This document shows positions 8,772-16,066 of a stretch of DNA of 64,000 nt, piece by piece. Source of the stretch: Lactococcus sp. S-13 (GTDB lineage: Bacteria > Bacillota > Bacilli > Lactobacillales > Streptococcaceae). Where the stretch lies: positions 496,001-560,000 of the forward strand of contig NZ_SDAK01000001.1 of assembly GCF_004210295.1 (NCBI RefSeq), read 5' to 3'. The translations under genes were made by a program, and so were the position numbers. Every line of letters begins with the position of its first letter. Positions within the stretch are counted from its first letter, which is position 1. Under the pieces are notes generated by a model. That model searched no databases. It was not told the DNA's origin and worked only from the letters and a program-made list of their open reading frames with translations.

Positions 8772-9536
8772 TCAGTCACTGATTGTCCCTTTTTCCTCAA
8801 AAATTGCATACAAATCAAGTAAAATCCGACAAACTAATTCCAAAGTCATTCGACTTGCCGCATCTCCAAGAAGGGCCGATTTTTCCAACTTTGACTTATA
8901 AGCAAGCAATAACAAGTCGCTCAACTGCGCAAGTTCACTTTGATAATTACAAGTAATCGTCAACACCCTTGCCCCTTGTTTTTGTGCTTTCTTTACTGCA
9001 GCAATCAAACGAGCAGTATTGCCTGACGAACTCAATGCAATTACCATATCATCCGCCGTCAACTTGTCCGCATAGTCCATCATACTATCATAATAGCGAC
9101 TCACCGCATTTTTCCCCAGTGACTGCAAACGATGCGTCAAATCATCTGCAACACCCGTGCTTGGTCCGCGTGCAATCACCATGATTGTCTTTGCTCGTGT
9201 CAAGTTAGCCAAAACAGCAGTTAGATCCTGCGCATCCAGCAGATTGATTGTCCGTGTAACCTCATCGATATTTTTATACACAAAAGCATTTGCTTCCTTA
9301 GACAGACCACGGACTTCCCCCCGCTTATCCGTCATATTTTCGCGCTTGAGTTGGTTTTTATAATCTGAAAAGCCTTCAAAACCACGTTTTTTTAGACTAC
9401 GCACAATCGTTGCCGTACTCACGTGCCCTTCTTCTGCAATTTGAGTGATTGATGAACGTTGCACCTTAGATTTATTGTCTTCCAAAAAATTCCAAGCGTA
9501 CATCTCCGCATCAGATAATTTTTCCATATTTCTCAT
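8772..9536 (-). CDS. RpiR/MurR-family sugar-phosphate responsive regulator
   Basis: 254 residues with an N-terminal helix-turn-helix (SITQIAEEGHVSTATIVRSLKKRGFEGF split about residues 29-56) and a C-terminal SIS sugar-phosphate-binding domain (AKTIMVIARGPSTGVADDLTHRL; ALSSSGNTARLIAAVKKAQ, about residues 113-185). Such proteins repress or activate sugar-catabolism genes in response to phosphosugars. Its position directly upstream of deoB suggests control of nucleoside or pentose-phosphate use, an inference only. Start uncertain: an ATG nine bases downstream (MEKLSD) is equally likely, and neither has a strong ribosome site. Confidence 0.85.
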   Translation of the reverse strand: MRNMEKLSDAEMYAWNFLEDNKSKVQRSSITQIAEEGHVSTATIVRSLKKRGFEGFSDYKNQLKRENMTDKRGEVRGLSKEANAFVYKNIDEVTRTINLLDAQDLTAVLANLTRAKTIMVIARGPSTGVADDLTHRLQSLGKNAVSRYYDSMMDYADKLTADDMVIALSSSGNTARLIAAVKKAQKQGARVLTITCNYQSELAQLSDLLLLAYKSKLEKSALLGDAASRMTLELVCRILLDLYAIFEEKGTISD

Positions 9537-9618
9537 TTCTCAATTTCTTCTCTTCCTATTATAACACACCTGAGATACGAGCTTTTGTCTAAACTATGTT
9601 TACTTTATATCATAAAAA

Positions 9619-9646
9619 AAAGCTCTCCTTCTTATTAAGAGAACCT
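9619..9646 (-). terminator. Terminator after the MFS/DUF4811 operon
   Basis: On the minus strand AAGGTTCTC / GAGAGCTTT-type pairing with G-U pairs is followed by eight T residues, 14 bases after the DUF4811 stop codon. Confidence 0.65.
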
Positions 9647-9660
9647 TCCTTTTCATATAT

Positions 9661-10380
9661 TCAGTTTTTTATACCCAGTAGCTGTTTGATTTGTTCTACT
9701 TGCATTTTTGCGTATGCTGTTGGGTCTGTTTTTTGAAGTTGGGCGAGCTCGGCTGCTTTTTCTGGATTTGCTTTGAGTTGAGCTTCCATTTGCTTTTGCA
9801 TCGCTGGTGCTTCTTTGGCCAGTTTTTCGACTTGATCTTGGGTTAAGACAAGCCATGTGGCTTTAGGAACAGAGACAACGGAGTGTTGTTTAACCAATTC
9901 TTTATTTTCATCGCCAACGCTAAAGAGATTTTTGAAGAGGTCTGATTTCCACACGCGACGTGTTGTGGTCGTGGTTACAGTGGCTTTTTCGCTGTCTGTC
10001 AGCTTATAAGTGGCTGTTTTTTTGACTGCTTCAATGATATTTTTTTGGTCGGGTTTGAAGTTGGTGTCAGGTTTGGCTGAATTTTTATCATTTCGATAAA
10101 TAAGGACGTAGTTGCCTGTGTTTTTACCGATTTCAGCTTTTATCATCATGCCGTAGGCAGCTGTTTTGTCACCTGCGGTGTAGATTTGGTGAGTTGTGCT
10201 GGTGGTAACTTCTTTCATGCCCCAATTATCTTTGATGTGAAAGAGGAGCATTCCAACGGATAGAATCAGGATGAAGAGTGAAGTTCCACCAATGATTTTG
10301 CTTACTGGCTTGTTTTTGATAAACATCAACCCGTAGAAAGTTAAGATTGTAAAGACAATAATCAGGATAAAGATTAACAT
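9661..10380 (-). CDS. DUF4811 membrane protein paired with the MFS exporter
   Basis: 239 residues: two N-terminal membrane helices (about 1-21 and 30-49), an extracytoplasmic beta-rich domain and a Lys/Gln-rich helical tail (about residues 175-235, e.g. AKEAPAMQKQMEAQLKANP). This is the architecture I associate with DUF4811, regularly encoded after DHA2-family drug exporters in lactobacilli and lactococci. Its start overlaps the exporter stop by one base, so the two are translationally coupled. Role is unknown; an accessory subunit of the exporter is the obvious guess. Confidence 0.75.
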   Translation of the reverse strand: MLIFILIIVFTILTFYGLMFIKNKPVSKIIGGTSLFILILSVGMLLFHIKDNWGMKEVTTSTTHQIYTAGDKTAAYGMMIKAEIGKNTGNYVLIYRNDKNSAKPDTNFKPDQKNIIEAVKKTATYKLTDSEKATVTTTTTRRVWKSDLFKNLFSVGDENKELVKQHSVVSVPKATWLVLTQDQVEKLAKEAPAMQKQMEAQLKANPEKAAELAQLQKTDPTAYAKMQVEQIKQLLGIKN

Positions 10381-11927
10381 TATTTTACCTCTCCTTCTGC
10401 TGCTAAGGCGTCTTCTTCATGAATCCCGCTGACAACTTTTCCACGACGCAAGAAGAATGCTACGAAAAGACCAACGACGGCAAAGGCAAGGCCAATCATG
10501 AATGAGGCGTGATAACCAGTCAACATTGCATTGATGGCTTTGTCAGCGTAGGCCATTGGGTTGCTGGTTTTTAGGGAAGTTGCTGGCATATGGTTTGTAA
10601 TCACGTTTTGCGCGACAGAACTCAATAGGGCAACGACGACTGAGGAGGCGATTTGACGGGCAGTGCTGTTTGATGCTGTTCCTTGGGCCACGTCTTTGAC
10701 AGGTAAAGCATTCATGGCTGAAGTCATTAAAGGCATCATTGCCATCGCGATACCAACGGTACGAAGTCCGTAGAGTAAAGTCACGAAGTGATTTGGTGTG
10801 CTTGTTGTCAAGAAAATGAAGGGAACTGTCCCAATACCTAAGATGATGAAACCGACGATGGTCAATGGTCTTGCTCCTAAGCGGTCGTAGGCTGCACCGG
10901 CTAGTGGCATTACAACCATCATCATCAATGCTCCTGGTAGGAGAGTCAAGCCTGAGTTAAAGGCTGAGAGTCCGTGAACTTCTTGGAGGTAGAGGGGAAG
11001 CATCATTTCTACACCCATCATGGCCATGGTCACAAGGGCTACGGCGATAGTAGTTAAGGTGAATTGTTTATTTTTAAAGACGCGAATATCCAAAAATGGA
11101 TCCTTCATCGTCGTTTGACGCCAACAGAAGACTGTGATAATAATCAAGCCACCAATGATTGGGAGAATGACGTGAGCAAGATCGCTCCATCCGTCACTGG
11201 CAACATTGGTGAAGCCCCAAAGAAAGACTCCAAATCCTAGAATTGAAAGGATAAAACTGAGAAAATCAAGTTTCATTGGACGGTTGGGAATAACGTCATG
11301 CAAAACGAAGAGACCAACGAGAAAGACAAGGGCAACGACGAGCATTGGAATCAGGAAAACTGTACGCCAGCTTCCGCCAAAACTCATTCCAAATAAATGA
11401 AGTTTGTTAACAATCAACCAACCTGCAAAAGTTGGGCCGATGGCTGGAGCGACTCCGATAACGATTCCTCCAAGTCCCATGACCGCACCCATACGCTTGG
11501 GTTCAAACATATTGACGAGGGCAACTTGCATCAGGGGCATTGTAACCCCAACGGCGATGGCTTGAAGGATCCGACCTGAAAGGAAGACCCACCAGTTCGA
11601 AGTCGGTGCCATATAACACATTAACATTCCGACGATAAGTAGGCCATAGGCTGCTTCATAGAGCCAGCGAGTTGGAAATTTTGTAGCGAGGTAGGCTGAG
11701 ATTGGTACCATTACGCCATTTGCGAGTAAGAACCATGTAGTAGCTCCTTGAGCAGTTGACATGGAAATATCAAAATCTTTCATCAGGGTTGGTATCATCG
11801 TCCCAATGGCTGTTTGCATGAGCATGGCGCCAAAGGTTCCAACTAAAATCAACAGCAACATTCCGTTACGGCTAAAATGTTTGCCATGGATGTCTAAATG
11901 ATAGTCTTTTTCTTCTGTATCAGACAT
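10380..11927 (-). CDS. DHA2-family (14-TM) multidrug MFS exporter
   Basis: 515 residues with about fourteen hydrophobic segments. Motif A-like GLGGIVIGVAPAIGPTFAG (motif C of antiporters, about residues 151-169) and the first-helix TAIGTMIPTL are typical of EmrB/QacA/LmrB-type drug:H+ antiporters. A cytoplasmic N-terminal tail precedes TM1. The substrate is unknown. It overlaps the upstream marR-like gene by eight bases and the DUF4811 gene by one, so the three form one operon: regulator, exporter, accessory protein. Confidence 0.9.
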   Translation of the reverse strand: MSDTEEKDYHLDIHGKHFSRNGMLLLILVGTFGAMLMQTAIGTMIPTLMKDFDISMSTAQGATTWFLLANGVMVPISAYLATKFPTRWLYEAAYGLLIVGMLMCYMAPTSNWWVFLSGRILQAIAVGVTMPLMQVALVNMFEPKRMGAVMGLGGIVIGVAPAIGPTFAGWLIVNKLHLFGMSFGGSWRTVFLIPMLVVALVFLVGLFVLHDVIPNRPMKLDFLSFILSILGFGVFLWGFTNVASDGWSDLAHVILPIIGGLIIITVFCWRQTTMKDPFLDIRVFKNKQFTLTTIAVALVTMAMMGVEMMLPLYLQEVHGLSAFNSGLTLLPGALMMMVVMPLAGAAYDRLGARPLTIVGFIILGIGTVPFIFLTTSTPNHFVTLLYGLRTVGIAMAMMPLMTSAMNALPVKDVAQGTASNSTARQIASSVVVALLSSVAQNVITNHMPATSLKTSNPMAYADKAINAMLTGYHASFMIGLAFAVVGLFVAFFLRRGKVVSGIHEEDALAAEGEVK

Positions 11928-12372
11928 TTGTTTCTCCTTTTTCTTCTTGTTGTTTCATGAAAATATCCAAAAAGAGTTTGGCATTTTCAATAAAGCTTGT
12001 GGTGCGCTCTTCACCCATTTCTTCAAACACGCGAGCCAGATTTGAGCAAGCTTGAGCTTGTACGGCTTGAGCTGTGGAGCGTCCTTTATCGGTAATGGCG
12101 ACCAAGATTTTTCGACGGTCATTTCGTGAGATTTCTCGGGTAATCATTTTTTTATCTTCCAAATTGTTTAAAATCGTGGCGATACGGGCAGTGCTTGTAT
12201 TGGTAAATTTGGCGATTTCACTAGGTACAATGGGTTTCCCAGCTTTTTTGTAGAGGTAATCCAAGACCAATTTTTCACCGTGTGAATAGGTATTGAAACG
12301 ACGCATAAGCTCGGGTTTGCCATGATTTCTTAGGTTGACCAGAAATTCTCCTGCTGCTTTATTATAATCCAT
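11920..12372 (-). CDS. MarR-family regulator of the exporter operon
   Basis: 150 residues with the MarR winged helix: KPIVPSEIAKFTNTSTARIATILNNLEDKKMI (in two parts, about residues 47-78) and the wing REISRNDRRKILVAITDKG. The start at 12372 has GGGAG eight bases upstream. It probably represses its own operon until a drug-like ligand binds; this follows from the family and the gene order. An imperfect inverted repeat sits between the promoter and the start codon. Confidence 0.9.
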   Translation of the reverse strand: MDYNKAAGEFLVNLRNHGKPELMRRFNTYSHGEKLVLDYLYKKAGKPIVPSEIAKFTNTSTARIATILNNLEDKKMITREISRNDRRKILVAITDKGRSTAQAVQAQACSNLARVFEEMGEERTTSFIENAKLFLDIFMKQQEEKGETNV

Positions 12373-12384
12373 TTTCACTTCTCC

Positions 12385-12444
12385 CTAACGATAGTATTTA
12401 TTAACGACATTAGCTATTATATTCCGTTCGCTTTCTTTTGTCAA
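12385..12444 (-). promoter_or_regulatory. Consensus promoter and candidate operator of the marR-MFS operon
   Basis: On the minus strand TTGACA (12439-12444), a 17-bp spacer and TATAAT (12416-12421) form a perfect sigma-A promoter. Just downstream, CTAACG (12385-12390) and CATTAG (12408-12413) form an imperfect inverted repeat overlapping the expected transcription start, a plausible MarR operator. Confidence 0.8.
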
Positions 12445-12528
12445 GAATTTTTAATTTTTTTGGCGAAGCGTGCCTTATTTTGCTGACGTCAGTGTTTTTT
12501 TCTAGCGGGGGCAGAAGTGTTTTAGTTA

Positions 12529-12584
12529 CGTCAGCATTTTCTCTGAGGTGAGTAGAACGATTGAGTTATGTCAGCATTTTCTCT
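12529..12584. repeat. Two copies of the dispersed 16-bp repeat
   Basis: CGTCAGCATTTTCTCT at 12529-12544 and TGTCAGCATTTTCTCT at 12569-12584, 40 bases apart, between the marR promoter and the terminator of the small winged-helix gene. The spacing resembles the tandem pair near 2246-2302. Confidence 0.85.
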
Positions 12585-12605
12585 GGTCATTTTGCTGACG
12601 AAAAA

Positions 12606-12626
12606 AGCCATCAGTAACTGACGGCT
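12606..12626 (-). terminator. Terminator after the small winged-helix gene
   Basis: AGCCGTCAG / CTGATGGCT (one G-U pair, loop TTA) followed by TTTTTTC on the minus strand, five bases after the stop codon. Confidence 0.85.
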
Positions 12627-12631
12627 TCTTG

Positions 12632-12814
12632 TTATTTGGTGATTTCATAATAGCAACGTTTCGGCGAGTGGAGGCTGCCTTCTTTTTTGAGTTTGGCGAT
12701 GAGTTTTGTAACTTCAGCTTTGTCAATTCCTGTAAGTGCTGCGACGGCTTTGGCGTCAAGCATTTCTGCGGAATTTTGAAATGTTTTTAGCACGAGTGCT
12801 TTATTTTCTTCCAT
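12632..12814 (-). CDS. Small winged-helix-like protein next to arr
   Basis: 60 residues: LKTFQNSAEMLDAKAVAALT then GIDKAEVTKLIAKLKKEGSLHSPKRCYYEITK, one helix-turn-helix followed by a short wing, similar to the minimal MarR-like 'transcriptional regulator' proteins of lactic bacteria. A good ribosome site (AAGGAG) precedes the ATG, and the gene ends at a clear terminator. It lies 20 bases after arr on the same strand and is probably cotranscribed with it. Whether it regulates arr is not visible. Confidence 0.75.
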   Translation of the reverse strand: MEENKALVLKTFQNSAEMLDAKAVAALTGIDKAEVTKLIAKLKKEGSLHSPKRCYYEITK

Positions 12815-12833
12815 AATAATCTCCTTATTTTTG

Positions 12834-13235
12834 TTAATTGAGAATTTCGCCCTTGTCTGAGCGCTTGAGCTTTTCCTGCCAGATTTTCAAAACTGCTGGA
12901 TCTGGTCTTTTCCAATCTTTGATTTCGGCAACGATTTTCAAAGGGGCGCTGCTGCGGTAAGAGCGAGTGGGGTTGCCTTTGAATTTTTTATCCGTGACGT
13001 TAGGGTCATTTTCAAAAAGTCCTGTTGGTTCAATTTGATAAACACGCGCAGGATTTGTGCCACGCGCTAACTCTGCTGCCAATCCTGCTCCGTCAGCCAA
13101 GGCTGTGAAATAGACATGATTCATGATGATTTTTTCATCATAATTTGAAGAAAATCCTGCCCTCAACACATCGCCAACCTGCAAATCTGCTTTTGTCCCA
13201 TGATAAAATGGGCCTTCATCTAAAATTTCTGTCAT
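12834..13235 (-). CDS. arr: Rifampin ADP-ribosyltransferase (Arr family)
   Basis: 133 residues covering the whole Arr fold: FYHGTKADLQVGDVLRAGF (about residues 9-27, with the NAD-binding His of HGT), NHVYFTALADGAGLAAELA, and the strongest signature ENDPNVTDKKFKGNPTRSYRS (about residues 74-94, where the family's catalytic Asp lies). Arr enzymes transfer ADP-ribose from NAD+ to the C23 hydroxyl of rifamycins and inactivate them. A GAAGGTGG site precedes the ATG. Before the prophage entered, this gene lay directly downstream of gyrB, about 25 bases after gyrB's terminator. Confidence 0.88.
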   Translation of the reverse strand: MTEILDEGPFYHGTKADLQVGDVLRAGFSSNYDEKIIMNHVYFTALADGAGLAAELARGTNPARVYQIEPTGLFENDPNVTDKKFKGNPTRSYRSSAPLKIVAEIKDWKRPDPAVLKIWQEKLKRSDKGEILN

Positions 13236-13261
13236 TTTCCACCTTCACTTTGCATCAAAAA

Positions 13262-13283
13262 ATCCTGTCAGAACTGACAGGAT
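13262..13283 (-). terminator. Perfect 9-bp hairpin: probable ancestral gyrB terminator
   Basis: ATCCTGTCA, loop of four, TGACAGGAT; on the minus strand it is followed at once by TTTTTT. In the unintegrated chromosome this would lie about 140 bases after the gyrB stop codon. The prophage now separates the two. The hairpin also ends close to the arr ribosome site, so it could act as an attenuator for arr. Confidence 0.75.
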
Positions 13284-13368
13284 GACTTTTTTACTGACGT
13301 CATTTTTTGAGCTGTCAAAATTACTGACGGAATGCTTTTGTCCCTTTTTTTAGAGAAAAATGAGTTTA

Positions 13369-13384
13369 CGTCAGCATTTTCTCT
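13369..13384 (+). repeat. Copy of the dispersed 16-bp repeat
   Basis: An exact CGTCAGCATTTTCTCT copy 20 bases outside the left prophage boundary, on the host side. Confidence 0.85.
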
Positions 13385-13403
13385 GGAGAATTTCCCAGAA
13401 AAC

Positions 13404-13424
13404 TTAGGCGTCAATGGTCGAATA
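13404..13424. repeat. Prophage attachment site, left copy
   Basis: TTAGGCGTCAATGGTCGAAT plus A, identical over 21 bases to 46966-46986; bases on either side differ (c/a before, c/t after). Read on the minus strand the core is the end of gyrB: codons for Y-S-T-I-D-A and the stop. Confidence 0.95.
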
Positions 13425-13538
13425 CCTATTCAACAGTAGAAAGTTGCATATAATCATCTAAAACACTTTAAAATAAAGGAATTAATTTGAGGTTATTTAG
13501 CATGAAAGTGGATAAAAAAATATACTTTTTTACACTTT

Positions 13539-13606
13539 CTGCCCCTTTTTTGCCCCTCATCAAAATATGGTTCTTGCTGGGCTCGAACCAGCGACCGAAC
13601 GGTTAG
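13539..13606 (-). pseudogene. Relic of a second attP: integrase-tail motif plus tRNA-Arg 3' half
   Basis: At 13568-13606 the minus strand reads like the 3' half of a tRNA: anticodon bases TCT then AA, anticodon-stem strand CCGTT, variable loop, a perfect T-arm (GCTGG, TTCGAGC, CCAGC) and an acceptor strand AAGAACC-A. This fits tRNA-Arg(UCU), cut at the anticodon loop as in a phage attP core. Just before it, 13539-13557 (CTGCCCCTTTTTTGCCCCT) matches 46886-46904 right after the integrase stop in 18 of 19 bases. Together they look like the end of another phage's integrase and its tRNA attachment core. Confidence 0.7.
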
Positions 13607-13648
13607 ATTTTTGAATGAAATGACAATAGTCTCGGAAATCTTAATTTG

Positions 13649-13828
13649 TTATTGTATCAAATCAACAACTTTATAGTAATCCTCTTCATTCTCAATTTCT
13701 TCATTTAATTTATTTGCAACTTTCTGTGCTTGTAGAACATTTTCGAAAGGACCAGCATTAACAACTTTCCCAAATTTATCTGTAACGACTATTTTTGAAT
13801 TGTTTTTTGGATATTCGGATGAAAACAT
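13649..13828 (-). CDS. 59-residue protein of unknown function between endolysin and attachment site
   Basis: Not recognised. The protein starts MFSSEYPKNNSKIVVTDKFG and ends EEDYYKVVDLIQ; a beta-hairpin (KIVVTDKFGKVVNAG) is followed by an acidic amphipathic helix (VLQAQKVANKLNEEIENEE). An AAAGAG ribosome site precedes the ATG. It lies after the endolysin terminator and has its own extended -10 promoter, so it can be expressed without the late operon. Genes in this position of lactococcal prophages are often expressed in lysogens, so a lysogenic-conversion role is possible, but this is inference from position. Confidence 0.65.
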   Translation of the reverse strand: MFSSEYPKNNSKIVVTDKFGKVVNAGPFENVLQAQKVANKLNEEIENEEDYYKVVDLIQ

Positions 13829-13879
13829 AATTTCTCTTTTCTATCTCAATGATTATTCATCATCATTATTTTTTTTAAC

Positions 13880-13899
13880 ATTATACTATCAGTATACCA
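13880..13899 (-). promoter_or_regulatory. Extended -10 promoter for the 59-residue gene
   Basis: Minus strand TGGTATACT (13891-13899) is an extended -10; a second TATAAT follows at 13880-13885. The AT-rich stretch upstream is the T-run of the endolysin terminator. Confidence 0.55.
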
Positions 13900-13918
13900 T
13901 AAAAAAAGCAAGTAAAAA

Positions 13919-13940
13919 ACCGCCCATGTTGGTGGACGGT
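13919..13940 (-). terminator. Terminator of the phage late operon, after the endolysin
   Basis: ACCGTCC / GGGCGGT (one G-U pair) followed by TTTTTT on the minus strand, six bases after the endolysin stop. Confidence 0.85.
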
Positions 13941-13946
13941 AATCTT

Positions 13947-15242
13947 CTAATATTTAAGGGTTTGCCCAGCATAAATCAGGTTAGGGTTTGAAATTCCATT
14001 CACTGATACCAAGCTTTGAACACTTGTTCCCAGTTGTTGAGCAATGCTCGAAAGATTATCACCAGAACGTACGGTGTAAGTCCGCATTGTAGCCCCAGAC
14101 TGACCGCCTATGAAGCGAATGACCTGACCTGTGTAAATCAAGCTTGGATTGCTTAGAGCGTTCTGACGTGCTAATTCTTGCCAGTTTGTCCCCCAGCTTG
14201 AAGCAATGCCACTCAAAGTATCGCCCGCTTGGACAACACGAGTTTGTGTAGCTGTGCTTGGTGTTGGTTGATTTGGTGCTGTTGAGGCATTCAAGGTTTC
14301 AACATCATGTACTGAAAGCCAGCTCATGATCCCGTCAAGCAAAACAGTATCGCCCTGTTTTTGAACAATCTTGTGCGGAAGCCCTTTGACCCACTGCGGA
14401 ATAGCTTGACCCGTCGCATAGCTTTTAGCACTGAAGTTGACTTTAACCGTCATTCCCACTTCTACGCTGTTCCCCTTGACGTGATCGGCTTCTTTACCGT
14501 CAGAAATAGCTGGAGTAGTCGTATTAGGCTTAGATGGGTTGCCATTCTTATAGCCATTATCTGTGATTCCTGTTAAATCAACATTGCCATCCAGTCCGCC
14601 TGCAACATAAGTTGACGTGAACTGAAAAATACTAATTCCGTCTAAACTTGGGAAAAAGTTATAATTTGGGGTTGGTGTGACTGCATAATTGGGATATTCC
14701 GCAATCCAGAGGGAGTTAGGAAACGCTTTGATGATTTGCTTATAATTGACGTTTGCCAACGTATAAGGCTTGTAAGAGTAGTACATCGGAGTGTAGCCTG
14801 CAGCTTTCACACGTCGCATTCCGTATAGAATAGCATCAGTATTGGCTTGCTTATCCGGACTTGCCCCACTTTCATAGTCCAGTGCCACAATTGAGTCTTT
14901 TGGTGTTTGAATTTTAGGGAGGTAACGGTCAAGTGCTGCTTTAGCTACTTCTTTTGAACCGCCAACTTGATACCAAATGTAGGTATGGGCTCTTTTTCCT
15001 TGAGCAATCGTTGAGGCAACCTGTGTTGAATAGGTTGCTTGGTCAACAAAAACTCCTCCATAAGTTCCACCAATTTGAGCAATGGCAAATTTATCATGCG
15101 CATAGCCAAAATTCCCATAGTCCCCATTATACTTGGACCAGTCCACTCCTTGGTCACCGACTGCCGCAAAGACTGGTCTACTTGCTGCAACAACGAATAA
15201 AACTGCCAAACCAATGGCAGTTTTTTTAATGAGTTTTTTCAT
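13947..15242 (-). CDS. Endolysin: GH25 muramidase with two LysM domains
   Basis: 431 residues. Residues 1-26 look like an export signal ([25 protein letters not shown]). A GH25 lysozyme domain follows ([12 protein letters not shown] near residue 33; catalytic-type acidic residues in IVALDYESG near 120; IWIAEYP-type region near 180), then an SH3-like segment (about residues 250-300) and two LysM repeats ([18 protein letters not shown] and [19 protein letters not shown]) that bind peptidoglycan. It cleaves the glycan backbone at lysis. Its ATG overlaps the holin stop by four bases. The signal suggests Sec export with the holin acting as a trigger, as reported for other Gram-positive phages. Confidence 0.92.
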   Translation of the reverse strand: MKKLIKKTAIGLAVLFVVAASRPVFAAVGDQGVDWSKYNGDYGNFGYAHDKFAIAQIGGTYGGVFVDQATYSTQVASTIAQGKRAHTYIWYQVGGSKEVAKAALDRYLPKIQTPKDSIVALDYESGASPDKQANTDAILYGMRRVKAAGYTPMYYSYKPYTLANVNYKQIIKAFPNSLWIAEYPNYAVTPTPNYNFFPSLDGISIFQFTSTYVAGGLDGNVDLTGITDNGYKNGNPSKPNTTTPAISDGKEADHVKGNSVEVGMTVKVNFSAKSYATGQAIPQWVKGLPHKIVQKQGDTVLLDGIMSWLSVHDVETLNASTAPNQPTPSTATQTRVVQAGDTLSGIASSWGTNWQELARQNALSNPSLIYTGQVIRFIGGQSGATMRTYTVRSGDNLSSIAQQLGTSVQSLVSVNGISNPNLIYAGQTLKY

Positions 15243-15589
15243 TCCTTTTCCTCCGTATTTTCCTTTTCGATGACATCAGTCTTGCCATTCTTAGATTTCA
15301 AGTAATTCACGAGTTCTTGAAACATTGGATTGATTTGACAAATGAGTTGGATCATTCGTGCGCCAAAGAACGCAAGCGACCCGCTGATAATCCAACCCAC
15401 TTCATTTTCATAGGCCCTAGGCTTTGAGAAATGCCAGAACTCAAAAACAATCCAAAATAAAGCAATTGTTGTTAAATCAATAATGATTCTCTTTTTTAAA
15501 GGGGGGTCCATCTTTTCCCCATCTTTCAGCCAGGTCAGCCCCAGTATGATTAAGACTAACCCTGAAATTCCTAATAATTGATATTCCAT
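15239..15589 (-). CDS. Holin
   Basis: 116 residues with three hydrophobic segments (about 3-20, 35-53, 65-84) and a strongly charged C-terminus ([19 protein letters not shown]), the usual shape of a class I holin. It is followed with a 4-base overlap by the endolysin gene. It would permeabilise or depolarise the membrane at the end of the lytic cycle. Confidence 0.82.
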   Translation of the reverse strand: MEYQLLGISGLVLIILGLTWLKDGEKMDPPLKKRIIIDLTTIALFWIVFEFWHFSKPRAYENEVGWIISGSLAFFGARMIQLICQINPMFQELVNYLKSKNGKTDVIEKENTEEKE

Positions 15590-15601
15590 AATCCCTGCTC
15601 T

Positions 15602-16051
15602 CTATGCCTTATCTGTGATAAAAAAACCAATCACATATCGAGATCCAGCCGTCAGAGCCAGCGGTGGAATAACACTTAATTTACCGCCACTGATTCGTGC
15701 TCGTCCTTGAAGTGGATTTAGATTATTGGTATCAAAAAAAGTAAGAGAGAAATCACTACCGCTTGCTAGTTCGGGGTGCCCTGAAAGGGTTAAAACTTCA
15801 TAAAATGAACCAGCAGGGATATCCTTGGTAGGCTTTAGCCCATAAGCCTTTATTTCGATGTGGTCGCCAATTACCCTATATTGAGTTAATACACCAGAAT
15901 CTGCACCCCACCCTGAAGAGAGAGCGACCCCAGTCCACGGAATATCACCTGTTTGTAATTTTATTAAATCATTATTTACCTTAGTGAAATTTTCATCAAT
16001 TGCTGCACATCCATTATCCATTCCAGCAGTAATCTTTTTCAAATCTGTCAT
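15602..16051 (-). CDS. Probable receptor-binding/tail-tip protein
   Basis: 149 residues: a short helical N-terminus (MTDLKKITAGMDNGCAAIDENFTKVNNDLIKLQTG, broken into two heptad-like stretches) and a beta-rich C-terminal domain (HIEIKAYGLKPTKDIPAGSFYEVLTL...SVIPPLALTAGSRYVIGFFI). A trimerising N-terminal helix plus a beta-sandwich head is the plan of small lactococcal receptor-binding proteins. It is the last structural gene before holin, where such genes lie. Function is inferred from position and shape. Confidence 0.6.
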   Translation of the reverse strand: MTDLKKITAGMDNGCAAIDENFTKVNNDLIKLQTGDIPWTGVALSSGWGADSGVLTQYRVIGDHIEIKAYGLKPTKDIPAGSFYEVLTLSGHPELASGSDFSLTFFDTNNLNPLQGRARISGGKLSVIPPLALTAGSRYVIGFFITDKA

Positions 16052-16066
16052 TTATTTTCTCCTTTT

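Noticed and set aside
13501-13540. GAAAGTG ... CACTTTC inverted repeat near the left attachment site as a terminator
   Set aside because: Arms are 7 bp with a very long A/T loop and no clear T-run; more likely integrase arm sites or chance.
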